Positions 6,893 to 7,367 of a DNA stretch of 7,367 bases are shown here, piece by piece; within the stretch, counting starts at the first letter, position 1; every line of letters begins with the position of its first letter. The translations under genes were made by a program, and so were the position numbers. The notes under the pieces are model-generated. The model was not told the DNA's origin. It saw nothing but the letters and a program-made list of their open reading frames with translations, and made no database searches. This DNA comes from Lonsdalea britannica (GTDB lineage: Bacteria > Pseudomonadota > Gammaproteobacteria > Enterobacterales > Enterobacteriaceae), in the NCBI RefSeq assembly GCF_946477055.1, contig NZ_CAMKXG010000178.1, positions 1 through 7,367 on the forward strand, read 5' to 3'.

Positions 6893-7309
6893 TTACCCTG
6901 CGCAGCGGTCCTTCCGCAGCAAAAGCTGACGCAGGTGCCGCCACTCATCCCGCCCCATACTGTCCGAGGAGAGCCACAGACGCTGTTCCAAGGCCGCCCC
7001 GTCCGCCGCGCGCAGCGACAGCAGGATACCGCTCTTAAGCATCCACGGCCGTTTGACGATACACCACTCTCGCTGCTGCCAGCGCAGATGACGTTCACCG
7101 TGCAGCGAGATCGCGCCGTGGCGAGATTTGATGTTGCGCTGGCTTCGAATGAATCCGAACATCACCAGAGACACCAGCCCCAGCCATAGCGGCGCATAAC
7201 CGCTCGGCCATGGGGCCAGCAGAATCAAGAGCACCATAATCCCGTGTACCAGCAGAGAAAACAGCTGCATACGCCAGGAAACTTTAAGATCACATTGCCA
7301 CTGGGCCAC
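6893..7309 (-). CDS. ygfX: YgfX (CptA) inner-membrane protein, partner of SdhE
   Basis: YgfX is a small inner-membrane protein encoded with sdhE. In E. coli it was described as a toxin (CptA) that interferes with FtsZ and MreB. In Serratia it was reported to interact with SdhE without acting as a classical toxin. The 138-residue product matches the 135-residue E. coli protein: [12 protein letters not shown] (4-15), two adjoining membrane segments (about 16-35 and 37-54), then a soluble part with [21 protein letters not shown] (74-94) and LWLSSDSM (111-118). The start is GTG at 7309-7307, aligned with the start in E. coli, and it lies within the 3' end of sdhE with a 20-base overlap. No good ribosome site is visible, so coupling to sdhE translation is likely. 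The gene ends with tandem stops TAA TGA. Confidence 0.94.
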   Translation of the reverse strand: MAQWQCDLKVSWRMQLFSLLVHGIMVLLILLAPWPSGYAPLWLGLVSLVMFGFIRSQRNIKSRHGAISLHGERHLRWQQREWCIVKRPWMLKSGILLSLRAADGAALEQRLWLSSDSMGRDEWRHLRQLLLRKDRCAG

Positions 7310-7367
7310 GGTGTTTATTTCGCGTCTGAATAAGGGAAACCATACGTTTAAGTTCCTGATCTGATGG
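7290..7367 (-). CDS. sdhE: SdhE (YgfY) succinate dehydrogenase flavinylation factor, C-terminal 25 residues only
   Basis: SdhE promotes covalent attachment of FAD to the SdhA subunit of succinate dehydrogenase and to FrdA. Only the last 25 codons are inside the window, because the 5' part lies past the right edge. The visible residues include [12 protein letters not shown] and the ending RGPVAM, which match the C-terminus of E. coli SdhE (IQTRNRERGPVAI) and end at a TGA at 7292-7290. The frame differs from the overlapping ygfX start. The identification rests on this short tail plus the conserved sdhE-ygfX arrangement, and both agree. The key RGxxE motif that interacts with the flavoprotein lies outside the window. 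Confidence 0.93.
   Translation of the reverse strand, partial: PSDQELKRMVSLIQTRNKHRGPVAM

Noticed and set aside
6893..7367. ygfX-sdhE as a toxin-antitoxin module
   Set aside because: This was proposed for E. coli (CptA/CptB), but SdhE is an established flavinylation factor and work in Serratia did not support a toxin-antitoxin role. The sequence shows a conserved core operon, not an accessory module.

Overview
This window is an ordinary, well preserved piece of gammaproteobacterial chromosome, most likely from the order Enterobacterales. All eight genes have close Escherichia coli counterparts, and recJ, dsbC, xerD, fldB, ygfX and sdhE lie in the same order and orientations as I recall them in E. 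coli. The GC-rich sequence and protein details hint at the Pectobacteriaceae (Dickeya, Brenneria or Lonsdalea type), but that placement is a guess. I see no mobile element, CRISPR array, tRNA, rRNA or phage gene.

From left to right, the minus strand carries xerD, dsbC and recJ as a co-directional operon (3348 down to 1). recJ runs off the left edge and lacks about its last 27 residues. The genes encode a chromosome-dimer recombinase, a periplasmic disulfide isomerase and a single-strand exonuclease. Divergent from xerD across a 252-base gap is a plus-strand MFS transporter of the YhjE type (3601-4929), ending in a 10-bp hairpin. It is followed by fldB (5087-5620), a flavodoxin whose leader holds a perfect 10-bp, 3-base-loop hairpin. 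rlmF (5677-6630, minus) converges on fldB and encodes a 23S rRNA m6A methyltransferase. A 262-base gap separates rlmF from ygfX (6893-7309, minus), which overlaps by 20 bases the end of sdhE (7290-7367 and beyond the right edge).

Compared with E. coli, two genes are extra at this locus. The yhjE-like gene sits in the divergent xerD/fldB gap and rlmF sits in the convergent fldB/ygfX gap. In E. coli both are elsewhere on the chromosome. This is the most notable structural point. Otherwise the genes are housekeeping: DNA repair and segregation (recJ, xerD), envelope redox folding (dsbC), flavin redox chemistry (fldB, and sdhE for succinate dehydrogenase flavinylation), ribosome modification (rlmF) and solute transport (yhjE). 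I did not find a new biological system. The remaining findings are modest regulatory or synteny observations.
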